Shown here: positions 47,262-56,274 of the stretch, piece by piece | Layout: each line of letters starts with the position of its first letter | Numbering within the stretch: the stretch's first letter is position 1 | Assembly: GCF_900143545.1 (NCBI RefSeq) | Contig: NZ_FREV01000001.1 | Coordinates: 310,001-374,000, forward strand | DNA length: 64,000 bases | Direction: 5' to 3' | Source of the DNA: Loktanella sp. Alg231-35 | GTDB lineage: Bacteria; Pseudomonadota; Alphaproteobacteria; Rhodobacterales; Rhodobacteraceae | Program-made: the position numbers and the translations under genes | Notes under the pieces: generated by a model | What the model was told of the DNA's origin: nothing | Database searches by the model: none | What the model saw: only the letters and a program-made list of their open reading frames with translations

Positions 47262-48140
47262 TTGACCGAGACAAGCTCCAAAGCCTCTGCACCACCCGTG
47301 GTCGAACAAGCCGCTCCTCGGGTCTATGACCGCTCTGCGCTGACCTATTCTAATACCTTCGATAGCCCTGTGCGCCGTGCGATCATTAAATCCATCGAAT
47401 GGTCTACCGGCAAAGTTCAGATCATCCGCATGATCCGCGAGTTTGAGCGGCGCGGCAAATACCATGGCCAGGCCTTCTGGCGCGGCGCGCTGGATGTCAT
47501 GGGGATCGATCTGACCACCCCCCAAGAACAGCTTGACCGTATTCCAAAGACGGGCCCGGTTGTGATCGTTGCCAACCATCCGCATGGTATGGTTGATGGC
47601 ATGGTTTTTGCTGATCTGATTGGACGGGTGCGCACGGATTACCGCATCCTGACACGCGCCTTTCTGACGGACATTGATGAAGACGCTGGCGCGTTCTTGA
47701 TCCCCGTTCCCTTCCCACATGAGGAAGACGCGCAGGCCAAGATGGTTGAGATGCGCAAACAATCCATGGCGCACCTGAAAGAGGGCGGTGTGATCGCGGT
47801 GTTTCCCTCAGGGGTGGTGGCCTCGTCCAATAGCCTTTTTGGTCCGATGGTCGAGGATGAATGGAACCTTTTCACAGCCAAGATGATCCGTCTGTCCGGT
47901 GCCCGCGTCGTTCCATTGTTCTTTCGCGGTTCGAATTCGCGGTGGTATCAGATGGCCAACCAGATATCGGCCACCCTGCGGCAAAGCCTGCTGATCCATG
48001 AGATTGTGAAAGCTTGTGGCAAGCCGCAAAAGCCCATCGTCGGCCATCCGTTTGACGACGATGAAATGAAAGAGCGGCTCAAGGATCAACGCGCTTGCAT
48101 GGATTGGATGCGGGAAAAGACCTTGGCCTTGAAGGACTAG
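47262..48140 (+). CDS. Lysophospholipid acyltransferase-family protein
   Basis: A 292-residue acyltransferase of the PlsC-like superfamily. It has NHPHGMVDG as a variant of the NHxxxxD catalytic box, then AFLIPVPFP and IAVFPSGVVASSN, matching the group with NHPxGxxDG. No ATG fits; TTG at 47262 with GGGAC upstream is chosen because the frame upstream lies within HPr. It is probably the last gene of the chvIG-HPr unit; substrate unknown, phosphatidic acid or ornithine-lipid synthesis are both possible. Confidence 0.75.
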   Translation: MTETSSKASAPPVVEQAAPRVYDRSALTYSNTFDSPVRRAIIKSIEWSTGKVQIIRMIREFERRGKYHGQAFWRGALDVMGIDLTTPQEQLDRIPKTGPVVIVANHPHGMVDGMVFADLIGRVRTDYRILTRAFLTDIDEDAGAFLIPVPFPHEEDAQAKMVEMRKQSMAHLKEGGVIAVFPSGVVASSNSLFGPMVEDEWNLFTAKMIRLSGARVVPLFFRGSNSRWYQMANQISATLRQSLLIHEIVKACGKPQKPIVGHPFDDDEMKERLKDQRACMDWMREKTLALKD

Positions 48141-48186
48141 CCGTAGTCTTGGATGTACCGCTAGTCATCTTGCGCGGCCCGCCACG

Positions 48187-49062
48187 CTACCGTGTCGGCA
48201 CAGGCACCTCACCACGATAATCATAGAATCCCCGCTTGGTTTTGCGCCCCAGCCATCCGGCTTCGACATATTTGGTCAACAGCGGGCAGGGGCGGTATTT
48301 GGTATCTGCTAGCCCTTCGTGCAGTACATTCATGATCGCAAGGCAGGTATCAAGCCCGATGAAATCGGCCAGCTCTAGTGGGCCCATCGGGTGATTGGCC
48401 CCCAGTTTCATCGAAGTATCAATAGATTTGACCGATCCTACACCTTCATAAAGCGTGTAAATCGCCTCGTTGATCATCGGCATCAGGATGCGGTTGACGA
48501 TGAAGGCAGGGAAGTCCTCGGCAGTGGCAGAGGTCTTGCCCAGCCGTTCGACCACGTCGTGGCAGGAATTGAACGTGGCTTCATCGGTTGCAATGCCACG
48601 GATCAGTTCGACCAGCTGCATGATGGGTACGGGGTTCATGAAATGGAAGCCCATGAACATTTCCGGGCGATCGGTGCGCGACGCAAGACGTGTAATCGAG
48701 ATGGAAGAGGTATTGGACGTCAGGATCGTCTCGGGTTTCAGGTGCGGCACGAGATCCTCGAAAATGGCCGTCTTGATCGTCTCGCGCTCTGTCGCGGATT
48801 CGATGATCAGGTCTGTCTTGCCAAGGTCCGCCAGCGTTTGCGTCGCGCTAATCCGCTTGAGTGCATCAACCTTGTCGGCGCTGCTGATCAAGTCCTTGCC
48901 CACTTGTCGATCCAGATTGGCGTCAATGGACGCCAAAGCCGCCCGCAACGCATCTTCGCTGATGTCATTCATCAGGACTTCGTATCCCGCAAGTGCAAAC
49001 ACATGGGCAATGCCGTTGCCCATCTGGCCTGCGCCCACGATCCCAACCTGTTCAATAGCCAT
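48187..49062 (-). CDS. 3-hydroxybutyryl-CoA dehydrogenase
   Basis: A 291-residue NAD-dependent dehydrogenase of 3-hydroxyacyl-CoA, with the Rossmann motif GAGQMGNGIAHVFALAGYEV, the catalytic His in MGFHFMNPVP and Asn in TSNTSSISI, and FIVNRILMPMINEA for dimer contacts. AAGGGA six bases before the ATG at 49062 supports the start. It is usually called hbdA or paaH, but the sequence does not separate roles in butanoate use and polyhydroxybutyrate turnover. Confidence 0.92.
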   Translation of the reverse strand: MAIEQVGIVGAGQMGNGIAHVFALAGYEVLMNDISEDALRAALASIDANLDRQVGKDLISSADKVDALKRISATQTLADLGKTDLIIESATERETIKTAIFEDLVPHLKPETILTSNTSSISITRLASRTDRPEMFMGFHFMNPVPIMQLVELIRGIATDEATFNSCHDVVERLGKTSATAEDFPAFIVNRILMPMINEAIYTLYEGVGSVKSIDTSMKLGANHPMGPLELADFIGLDTCLAIMNVLHEGLADTKYRPCPLLTKYVEAGWLGRKTKRGFYDYRGEVPVPTR

Positions 49063-49221
49063 CTGCATTCCCTTATCGGTTGCGCGCACCATAGGCCCGC
49101 GCAGGGGGCAGCTTCAAGACGCTTCGATCGCCAAACCTCTACAGCAATGCCGGCGTTCATCATTTGGCAAATCATTTCGCCGAAACTGCGGGCCGATGCG
49201 GTGAACAAAGGCACAGATTCA

Positions 49222-50067
49222 ATGAAGCAAGAGACGATAGAAAACGATGAACTGTCTTATTCGCCCTGCCGCTACAATGGGTCGCGCATGCTGTTTCGCG
49301 GGCCGCGCAAGCGGTTGGATATGCCCTATATCTGTTTTGTTGGCGGGACCGAGACATATGGGAAATTCATCGAACGGCCCTTTCCGGGCTTGGTGGAAAA
49401 GGCCGTGCGCCAAACCTGCGTCAATTTTGGCTGTGTGAACGGGGGCATTGATGTCTTTGTGAAAGACCGCGCCGTTCTTGATATCTGCAATCAGGCGGAA
49501 TTGACGGTCTTGCAGATCATGGGCGCACAGAACTTGTCCAATCGCTTTTATTCGGTGCATCCGCGCCGCAATGATCGATTTCTGCGGGCATCCACGGTTT
49601 TGCAGGCCATCTATCATGATGTCGATTTTTCGGAGCTCTCTTTTAACCGGCATATGTTGGGCGCGCTGCATGCCAAATCGCTTGATCGGTTTGAAACGGT
49701 CATCGCTGAACTGCGCGAGGCGTGGGTTGCGCGAATGAAAACGCTGATTGGCCATGTCGGGAATCATTGTGTTCTGCTGTGGTTCTCTGAGGACCAGATG
49801 TCAGATGAGCATTGGTCAGAGAACCCCAATCAGCTACAGACCGACCCGTTGTTCATCACAGCGACCATGGTAGAGGAATTGCGGCCGATGGTCAGACAGA
49901 TTGTCGAGGTGAACCCTTCAGAGGCCGCAATGGCGCAAGGCACGCGTGGGATGTTCTTTCCAACTTCTCAGGAAAGGGCAGCAACAGAGATGATGGGGGC
50001 AGAGTGCCACGTGGAAGCAGCACGCGCACTGATCCCGGCGATCAGGGACAATCTCTATTCGATCTGA
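49222..50067 (+). CDS. DUF6473 family protein
   Basis: A 281-residue protein matching a Rhodobacterales family of unknown function (DUF6473). Motifs include SRMLFRGPRKRLD, the glycine-rich GGTETYG and NFGCVNGGIDVF, then a helical middle and FSEDQM. The GGTETYG and NFGCVNGG segments recall blocks I and II of SGNH hydrolases or the P-loop-like part of sulfotransferases; this is inference only. The open frame is longer upstream, but that part is antisense to hbdA. The family often occurs in several copies per genome, from memory. Confidence 0.72.
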   Translation: MKQETIENDELSYSPCRYNGSRMLFRGPRKRLDMPYICFVGGTETYGKFIERPFPGLVEKAVRQTCVNFGCVNGGIDVFVKDRAVLDICNQAELTVLQIMGAQNLSNRFYSVHPRRNDRFLRASTVLQAIYHDVDFSELSFNRHMLGALHAKSLDRFETVIAELREAWVARMKTLIGHVGNHCVLLWFSEDQMSDEHWSENPNQLQTDPLFITATMVEELRPMVRQIVEVNPSEAAMAQGTRGMFFPTSQERAATEMMGAECHVEAARALIPAIRDNLYSI

Positions 50068-50100
50068 TGGTTCGGGCGCCGGGTGTTCACCAAAATGAAA

Positions 50101-50126
50101 AAGGCCCGCGCAGATGCACGGGCCTT
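50101..50126 (-). terminator. Rho-independent terminator after etfA
   Basis: AAGGCCCG and CGGGCCTT form an eight-base stem with a ten-base loop. On the minus strand, 24 bases after the etfA stop, it is followed by a T-rich tract (TTTCATTTTGG), so it should end the etfBA transcript. Confidence 0.85.
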
Positions 50127-50149
50127 CTATCAGTCATTGATGGTACGGC

Positions 50150-51076
50150 TCAGAGCTTGTCTGTCAGCTCGGGCACGGCATCAAAGAGGTCAGCCACAAG
50201 GCCGTAATCCGCAACCTGGAAGATTGGTGCTTCTTCATCCTTGTTGATCGCCACAATGATCTTGCTGTCCTTCATCCCTGCAAGGTGCTGAATCGCACCC
50301 GAGATACCAACGGCAACATAAAGATCAGGTGCGACCACCTTGCCAGTCTGACCAACCTGCCAGTCGTTTGGCGCATAGCCGCTGTCAACAGCAGCGCGGG
50401 AAGCACCCACAGCCGCGTTCAGCTTGTCTGCCAGCTTTTCGATCAGGGCAAAATCTTCTTCTGAACCGACGCCGCGACCACCCGAAACAACAACACCCGC
50501 AGATGTCAGTTCTGGACGGTCAGAGGCGGCAACCTTGTCCTCGACCCATTCCGACAGGCCAGGGTCGCCCGCAGCGCCGATGATTTCGACGGCCGCAGAG
50601 CCGCCCATCGCAGCAGCGTCAAAGCCAGCGGTCCGGATCGTCATCACCTTCTTGTCGTCGGCAGATTTGACGGTCTGGATCGCGTTGCCCGCATAGATCG
50701 GACGCTCAAACGCGTCGCCATCAACGATCGCTGTGACCTCAGAGATAACCATGGCATCAAGCAGCGCTGCCACACGTGGCATCACGTTCTTGGCGTCGGT
50801 CGTGCCAGGGGCTGCGATATGTGTGTAATCGCCAGCCAAGGACACGATCAGGTCGGCAGTGGGCTCTGCCAGACGGTGGCCGAGGGCTGCGTCTTCGGCG
50901 CAAAGCACCTTTGCAACACCATCAATTGTTGCGGCTTCGTCGGCGGCAGCTTTTGCAGATGCGCCTGCGCACAGCACGGTAACATCGCCCAACGCCTTGG
51001 CCGCGGTGACGGCCTTTGCGGTTGCGTCTACGGCCAATGCGCCGCCTGTGACTTCACCAATCAGAAGAACAGCCAT
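50150..51076 (-). CDS. etfA: Electron transfer flavoprotein subunit alpha
   Basis: A 308-residue ETF alpha subunit with the C-terminal FAD-binding signature [28 protein letters not shown] and an earlier [11 protein letters not shown]. With EtfB it carries electrons from acyl-CoA dehydrogenases, including the Mcd of this window, to ETF:ubiquinone oxidoreductase. It overlaps etfB by one base. Confidence 0.97.
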   Translation of the reverse strand: MAVLLIGEVTGGALAVDATAKAVTAAKALGDVTVLCAGASAKAAADEAATIDGVAKVLCAEDAALGHRLAEPTADLIVSLAGDYTHIAAPGTTDAKNVMPRVAALLDAMVISEVTAIVDGDAFERPIYAGNAIQTVKSADDKKVMTIRTAGFDAAAMGGSAAVEIIGAAGDPGLSEWVEDKVAASDRPELTSAGVVVSGGRGVGSEEDFALIEKLADKLNAAVGASRAAVDSGYAPNDWQVGQTGKVVAPDLYVAVGISGAIQHLAGMKDSKIIVAINKDEEAPIFQVADYGLVADLFDAVPELTDKL

Positions 51077-51834
51077 TACACAGCCCCCGCTTCTTTGAGT
51101 TTTTCAACAAGTTCGTCGACAGACCCAACCATGATGCCCGCCTTGCGCGCTTCTGGTTCTGTCGTGCTGACAACGGCCAGACGTGGGGTGACATCAACGC
51201 CGTAGTCGGCAGGTGTCTTTTCGTCCAAAGGCTTTTTCTTGGCCTTCATGATGTTGGGCAGCGACGCATAGCGCGGCTCGTTCAGGCGCAGATCTACTGT
51301 CACGATGGTAGGCATCTTGACCTTGATGGTCTGTAGGCCGCCGTCCACTTCGCGTGTGACCGTGGCGCTGTCGCCATCAATATCGACTTCGGATGCGAAT
51401 GTCGCCTGCGACCACCCCAGCAGAGCAGAGAGCATCTGACCAGTGGCGTTCATATCATTGTCGATGGCTTGCTTTCCGCAAAGGACCAGACCCGGCTCTT
51501 CTTCCTTGACGATAGCGGCAAGGATTTTTGCAACGGCCAAAGGCTCGATGTCGTTGTGTACGTCATCAGCCGCGACAACGAGGATCGCACGATCTGCACC
51601 CATGGCAAGAGCAGTGCGCAGCGTTTCCTGGCTTTGCTTGACGCCGATGGAAACCGCTACCACTTCTTCGGCTTTTCCGGCTTCGCGTAGGCGGATGGCC
51701 TCTTCTACAGCGATTTCGTCGAAAGGGTTCATCGACATTTTGACGTTGGCGAGATCAACACCGGAACCATCCGCTTTGACGCGAACCTTCACGTTGTAGT
51801 CGATCACGCGCTTGACGGGTACGAGGACCTTCAT
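51076..51834 (-). CDS. etfB: Electron transfer flavoprotein subunit beta
   Basis: A 252-residue ETF beta subunit with [18 protein letters not shown] at the start, the AMP-binding [18 protein letters not shown] block and [23 protein letters not shown] (the ETF beta signature). It is the first gene of the etfBA pair. Confidence 0.97.
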   Translation of the reverse strand: MKVLVPVKRVIDYNVKVRVKADGSGVDLANVKMSMNPFDEIAVEEAIRLREAGKAEEVVAVSIGVKQSQETLRTALAMGADRAILVVAADDVHNDIEPLAVAKILAAIVKEEEPGLVLCGKQAIDNDMNATGQMLSALLGWSQATFASEVDIDGDSATVTREVDGGLQTIKVKMPTIVTVDLRLNEPRYASLPNIMKAKKKPLDEKTPADYGVDVTPRLAVVSTTEPEARKAGIMVGSVDELVEKLKEAGAV

Positions 51835-51973
51835 CTGCGTTCTTCTCCTAAGAATCTGATCAATTATCTTCTCGGGATGTTGTTATCGTGCGCGCCGCCG
51901 GGAAAACAGTGCAAAATCGACGCGGTGGGGTCCACGGACGCCACGTTCTTGACGTGCGCGTCAGGTTGGGCAG

Positions 51974-51999
51974 GTAAGGTGGATCATGATCCACCTTAC
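51974..51999. repeat. 26-base perfect palindrome, copy 2
   Basis: GTAAGGTGGATCA and its exact reverse complement. Identical in all 26 bases to copy 3 at 62366-62391 and to copy 1 except for the two central bases. Located between the etfB start and the end of the adenosyltransferase gene. TTTG follows on the plus strand. Confidence 0.9.
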
Positions 52000-52021
52000 T
52001 TTGCAGCGCACATCAGGTCAG

Positions 52022-52045
52022 ACATCAGGTGGCAGCCCCTGATGT
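52022..52045 (-). terminator. Hairpin at the end of the adenosyltransferase gene
   Basis: ACATCAGG and CCTGATGT can pair around a short loop, beginning at the stop codon of the adenosyltransferase. No T-run follows on the minus strand. It may add to, or act with, palindrome copy 2 just beyond. Confidence 0.35.
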
Positions 52046-52620
52046 TATCCGCGGTTCGCCCCCGGCACCCACAGCACATCATCCTTGCCGTTTTCATTGG
52101 CGATACGTGCTGCCTGAAAACACCAATCCGACAGCCGGTTGAGGTATTTCACCGCCGCAGGATTCACTGATTCCATCGTGGCCAACTCTACTGTCAGCCG
52201 CTCGGCCCGGCGCGATACTGTCCGGCACAAATGCAGATGGGCGGCCAGCGGCGATCCACCGGGCAGGATGAAACTGCGCAAGGGCTCGACCTCCTTGGTC
52301 ATCGCATCGATCTGCGCCTCAAGCCGTTCGACCTGTGCGTCTGTCATGCGCAGCACCGGATATTCGGCCTTATCGTCTTTTTCCATGTCGGGGCGGCAGA
52401 GGTCTGCACCCAGATCAAAGAGGTCATTCTGGATCATGGCGAGCTGTTCATCCAGCGCACCTGTGGCATGCAGCCGTGCCAGTCCCACTGTCGCGTTGGT
52501 TTCGTCAACCGTGCCGTATGAGGTGACCCGCATCGAATGTTTTGCCACGCGGCTGCCATTGCCCAATGCGGTTTCGCCGGCATCCCCGGTCTTGGTGTAA
52601 ATCTTGTTCAGAACGACCAT
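52045..52620 (-). CDS. Cob(I)alamin adenosyltransferase, PduO type
   Basis: A 191-residue enzyme that attaches adenosine to cob(I)alamin. The signature KIYTKTGDAGETALGNGSRV and the ATP-site SRRAERLTVEL with LSDWCFQAAR show the PduO family rather than CobA. AAGGAGG precedes the ATG at 52620. Adenosylcobalamin serves mutases of the ethylmalonyl-CoA pathway, to which the window's mcd belongs; the link is inference. Four bases after the HIG1-type gene. Confidence 0.93.
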   Translation of the reverse strand: MVVLNKIYTKTGDAGETALGNGSRVAKHSMRVTSYGTVDETNATVGLARLHATGALDEQLAMIQNDLFDLGADLCRPDMEKDDKAEYPVLRMTDAQVERLEAQIDAMTKEVEPLRSFILPGGSPLAAHLHLCRTVSRRAERLTVELATMESVNPAAVKYLNRLSDWCFQAARIANENGKDDVLWVPGANRG

Positions 52621-52624
52621 GCGC

Positions 52625-52831
52625 TCAGCCTCCTTGCCCACGTAGGTAAACGAAAAGCACGATCAGGATCACGGCAATCAACTGCGCCCCAATCCGCCAG
52701 CGCATGATCTTGTTGGCGTTTTTGCGGTTAAATTCGCCCCCTTTGCCAAAGCTGCCGATCCCTAGCACCAAGATGACCAATACCGCCAAAACGGCCAGGG
52801 CCATCACCCAGAAAAGTGGATCACTTGCCAT
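52625..52831 (-). CDS. HIG1-domain small membrane protein
   Basis: A 68-residue protein of two transmembrane helices (about 6-26 and 48-64) with a short charged loop. The loop holds N40-x3-R44-x-R46-x3-Q50, close to the HIG1 signature (Q/I)x3(R/H)xRx3Q of proteins that sit with cytochrome oxidase (mitochondrial Rcf1-like). Bacterial members may affect terminal oxidases. Partly overlapped by nothing; it precedes the adenosyltransferase in the same transcript. Confidence 0.78.
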   Translation of the reverse strand: MASDPLFWVMALAVLAVLVILVLGIGSFGKGGEFNRKNANKIMRWRIGAQLIAVILIVLFVYLRGQGG

Positions 52832-52892
52832 TTGTTCGAGTCCTTGTTCGTTGCTCCCCGCGATGTAGCAGGATGGTGGGTGAAGGAAACCC

Positions 52893-53720
52893 TCAGGCCC
52901 GCAATATCAATGCGTCAAGCCATCGCGTGGGCAGGATGCGCCGCAAAAAGCCCATCATATGGGTTGGCGTTGTGACATAATACCGCGGTTTGGGACGTGG
53001 CGAGGTCAGGGCGTGCAGCAGCTTTTTGGTGACCGCCGCAGCAGGCAATTCGAACTTGTCTGGTCCGGTGTCTTGGTAAAGCCGGTCCATCACCTCGGCA
53101 TATTCAGGGGCGCGGGCAGAGGACTGCGGGTTGATCCATTTCTCAAAATGCGGAATCGCGTTTTGGCGGATTTTTGATGTCACCGGCCCCGGTTCAATCA
53201 GGATCACTTTGATCGCCGTGTTCTGCATCTCGAGCCGCAGCACATCTGTCAGCCCCTCAAGCGCGAATTTGGTCGCAACGTATGCACCGCGCCATTTCAT
53301 CCCGACAAAGCCCAGAACGGATGAGCAGTTGATGATCCGCCCGTGCCCCTGCGCCCGCATCACCGGAATGACGAGCCGGGTTAACTCGTGCCAGCCAAAA
53401 ACGTTGGTTTCAAAAATCTCGCGCAAAGCTCCGACGGGCAAGTCCTCTACCGCGCCGGGACAGGCGTAGGCCCCGTTGTTGTAAAGCGCATCCAATGTGC
53501 CGCCCGTCGCCTCAAGTGTTTCGGCAAGGCCATTCACGATGCTTTCGGGGTCGGTGTAGTCGATCAGCGGGCTTTCAAAGCCTTCACTGCGCAGGCGCAA
53601 GCAATCCTCGGCCTTGCGGCAGCTTGCAAAGACCCGCCAGCCTGCATCGCGCAGCCCACGTGCGGCATTAAGCCCTATGCCTGATGATGATCCGGTGATG
53701 AGAATGGATTTTTGTGTCAT
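52893..53720 (-). CDS. Short-chain dehydrogenase/reductase
   Basis: A 275-residue classical SDR: cofactor motif TGSSSGIG near the N-terminus, catalytic Ser in INCSSVLGF and YxxxK in AYVATK, then the EPGPVTSKI motif. The substrate is not known; such proteins are often annotated as acetoin or retinol dehydrogenase-like. The ATG at 53720 is chosen because upstream residues would lie outside the fold. It is divergent from parC. Confidence 0.87.
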   Translation of the reverse strand: MTQKSILITGSSSGIGLNAARGLRDAGWRVFASCRKAEDCLRLRSEGFESPLIDYTDPESIVNGLAETLEATGGTLDALYNNGAYACPGAVEDLPVGALREIFETNVFGWHELTRLVIPVMRAQGHGRIINCSSVLGFVGMKWRGAYVATKFALEGLTDVLRLEMQNTAIKVILIEPGPVTSKIRQNAIPHFEKWINPQSSARAPEYAEVMDRLYQDTGPDKFELPAAAVTKKLLHALTSPRPKPRYYVTTPTHMMGFLRRILPTRWLDALILRA

Positions 53721-53835
53721 GCGCCACTGTTTGGTGTGTTGGCGGCAATCTGGCAAGCATCCAGAGATGAAATGGCGGGTGTGCGCCCAAAGATAGCCGC
53801 TTTACGCCAGAATCGGCTGTCGTTACACCGGGCCC

Positions 53836-56178
53836 ATGAGTGATGAGAGCGATACAGATCTGGGCCCCAACGATGTAACGGAAACGCTGCGCCGAGCAAT
53901 TGGCGACCGCTATCTGACTTATGCGCTATCCACGATCATGCACCGTGCGTTGCCCGATGCGCGTGACGGGTTGAAGCCCGTCCATCGCCGTATCCTTTAT
54001 GCGATGTCACGTCTGCGCCTGTCCCCAACGGGTGGTTTTCTAAAGTCTGCCAAGATCAGCGGCGATACGATGGGTGATTTCCACCCGCATGGTGACGCTG
54101 CGATCTATGATGCGATGGCGCGTTTGGCGCAAGATTTTAACGTGCGCTACCCGCTGGTCGATGGTCAGGGCAACTTTGGCAATATCGACGGCGATAACCC
54201 TGCTGCTAGCCGGTATACTGAGGCGCGTATGACCGCCGCCGCTGAAGCGCTGTTAGAGGGCTTGTCCGAGGACTCGGTTGATTTTCGCGACAATTATGAC
54301 GGTCGGCTGACCGAGCCGGCAGTCTTGCCGGCCACATTCCCGAACCTTTTGGCCAATGGGTCAAGCGGGATCGCTGTGGGGATGGCGACGAATATTCCGC
54401 CGCATAACCTGCATGAATTGATCGACGCCTGCCTGCATCTGATCAAGGCACCGGATGCCCGCGATGACACCCTGCTGAACTACATCCCCGGTCCCGATTT
54501 CCCGACCGGTGGTGTGATTGTTGAACCATCCGAGAATATAGCCGAAGCCTACCGCACCGGGCGCGGTGCATTTCGTTTGCGTGCCAAATGGGAGGTTGAG
54601 GACCTTGGCCGTGGCCAATGGCAGGTCGTTGTCACCGAAATTCCTTATCAGGTGCAGAAATCCAAGCTAATCGAGAAACTGGCCGAAGTCATTCAGCTAA
54701 AGAAGGTACCATTGCTGGCTGACGTGCGTGACGAGTCAGCCGATGACATTCGCGTGGTCCTCGAACCTCGTGCCAAGACCGTCGATCCAGAGGTCATGAT
54801 GGGCATGCTGTTCCGCAACTCTGATCTGGAAACGCGGTTCAGCCTGAATATGAACGTGCTGATCGACGGGCTGACGCCCAAGGTTTGCTCTCTCAAGGAA
54901 GTGCTGCGCGCGTTCTTGGATCACCGCCGCGATGTGTTGGTCCGCCGGAGCAAGTATCGGTTGGAAAAGATCGACCACAGGTTGGAGGTCCTCGAAGGCT
55001 TTATCATCGCCTTTCTGCATCTGGACCGCGTGATTGACATCATCCGTTATGACGATGACCCCAAGCAGGCGCTGATGGTCGAGGATTGGGCGACGGATCA
55101 TGTTCGCGCCACTTCGGACGCGGATTATGTCTCGCCGATCCGCTCCGGCGCTGATCCAGAGGTATCGCTGTCAGAAGTACAGGCCGAGGCGATTCTGAAC
55201 ATGCGCCTGCGGTCTCTGCGCCGTCTGGAAGAGCTGGAGCTGATCGCCGAGCGTGACGCGCTGATGCAGGAACGTGCCGATATTGAAGATTTGCTGGACA
55301 GCGATGAACTGCAATGGACCAAGATCGCCGAGCAGTTGCGCGAAACCCGCAAGGTCTTTGGCCGCGACAGCGATGGCGGGGCGCGCCGTACCCAGTTTGC
55401 TGAGGCCGCCGAAGTGGTCGAGGTGCCGCTGGAGGCGATGATCGAGCGCGAACCGATCACGGTTGTCTGCTCCAAAATGGGTTGGGTCCGGGCCATGACG
55501 GGCCATATCGACCTGACCCGTGAGTTGAAATTCAAGGACGGTGACGGTCCGCGCTTTATCTTCCATGCCGAGACCACCGATAAACTGCTGGTCTTCGGCG
55601 CCAATGGCCGGTTTTACACTGTGGGCGCCACCAACCTGCCCGGCGGGCGGGGCATGGGTGAACCGTTACGTCTGATGATCGATCTGCCCAACGATGTAGA
55701 GATCGTCGACTTCCTGATCCACAAGCCCGGAGAAAAGCTGTTGGTTGCCTCCGCCGAGGGCAACGGCTTTGTCGTGCCCGAGGAAGAGGTTCTTGCCCAA
55801 ACCCGCAGTGGCAAACAGGTGCTGAACGTCAAGGATACTATCGCAAAGGTCTGTCGCCGCGTGGCGGGGGATCACGTTGCTGTTGTGTCGGAAAATGCCA
55901 AATTCCTTGTCTTTGACGTGAGCGAACTGCCCGAGATGAACCGGGGCAAGGGCGTCCGTATTCAGAAATACAAGAAAGCTTCTGGTCGGCAGGGCATGTT
56001 AGAACTGGACGGTGGCTTGTCCGATCTGACGACCTTTAGTTGGGACGATGGCCTGTCATGGCAGATGGGCGGCGGCAAAACCCGGACCGAGCCTGACATG
56101 ACCGAATGGAAAGGCGCCCGCGCCGGTGTGGGCAAGCGCCCGCCTTATGGATTTCCGAAGAATAACAGGTTCAGTTAG
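53836..56178 (+). CDS. parC: DNA topoisomerase IV subunit A
   Basis: ParC with ParE unlinks daughter chromosomes. The 780-residue protein has the breakage-reunion domain with ALPDARDGLKPVHRRILYAM, the catalytic Y127 in SRYTEARM, and a short C-terminal beta-propeller. The QRGGKG-type GyrA box is not seen, which, with the length, favours ParC over GyrA. It ends about 96 bases before phoX. Confidence 0.95.
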   Translation: MSDESDTDLGPNDVTETLRRAIGDRYLTYALSTIMHRALPDARDGLKPVHRRILYAMSRLRLSPTGGFLKSAKISGDTMGDFHPHGDAAIYDAMARLAQDFNVRYPLVDGQGNFGNIDGDNPAASRYTEARMTAAAEALLEGLSEDSVDFRDNYDGRLTEPAVLPATFPNLLANGSSGIAVGMATNIPPHNLHELIDACLHLIKAPDARDDTLLNYIPGPDFPTGGVIVEPSENIAEAYRTGRGAFRLRAKWEVEDLGRGQWQVVVTEIPYQVQKSKLIEKLAEVIQLKKVPLLADVRDESADDIRVVLEPRAKTVDPEVMMGMLFRNSDLETRFSLNMNVLIDGLTPKVCSLKEVLRAFLDHRRDVLVRRSKYRLEKIDHRLEVLEGFIIAFLHLDRVIDIIRYDDDPKQALMVEDWATDHVRATSDADYVSPIRSGADPEVSLSEVQAEAILNMRLRSLRRLEELELIAERDALMQERADIEDLLDSDELQWTKIAEQLRETRKVFGRDSDGGARRTQFAEAAEVVEVPLEAMIEREPITVVCSKMGWVRAMTGHIDLTRELKFKDGDGPRFIFHAETTDKLLVFGANGRFYTVGATNLPGGRGMGEPLRLMIDLPNDVEIVDFLIHKPGEKLLVASAEGNGFVVPEEEVLAQTRSGKQVLNVKDTIAKVCRRVAGDHVAVVSENAKFLVFDVSELPEMNRGKGVRIQKYKKASGRQGMLELDGGLSDLTTFSWDDGLSWQMGGGKTRTEPDMTEWKGARAGVGKRPPYGFPKNNRFS

Positions 56179-56180
56179 CC

Positions 56181-56209
56181 ATTTTACGTAGCTGTTACGC
56201 AACCGTCAC
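56181..56209 (+). promoter_or_regulatory. Pho-box-like site upstream of phoX
   Basis: CTGTTAC (56192-56198) and CCGTCAC (56203-56209) are 11 bases apart with a four-base spacer, as in PhoB boxes made of CTGTCAT repeats; each half has five of seven matches. A third, weaker unit (ATTTTAC, 56181-56187) keeps the 11-base spacing. It lies about 65 bases before the phoX ATG. Confidence 0.5.
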
Positions 56210-56274
56210 ACAGGCGCAAAAGATCGCCAATAAATTCCGCGCGAAGCCAACACCGCCAGCAAGGAGCCAGTGTG

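Noticed and set aside
48391-49221. Upstream part of the long frame that contains the DUF6473 gene
   Set aside because: It is antisense to the 3-hydroxybutyryl-CoA dehydrogenase; real coding begins near 49222.
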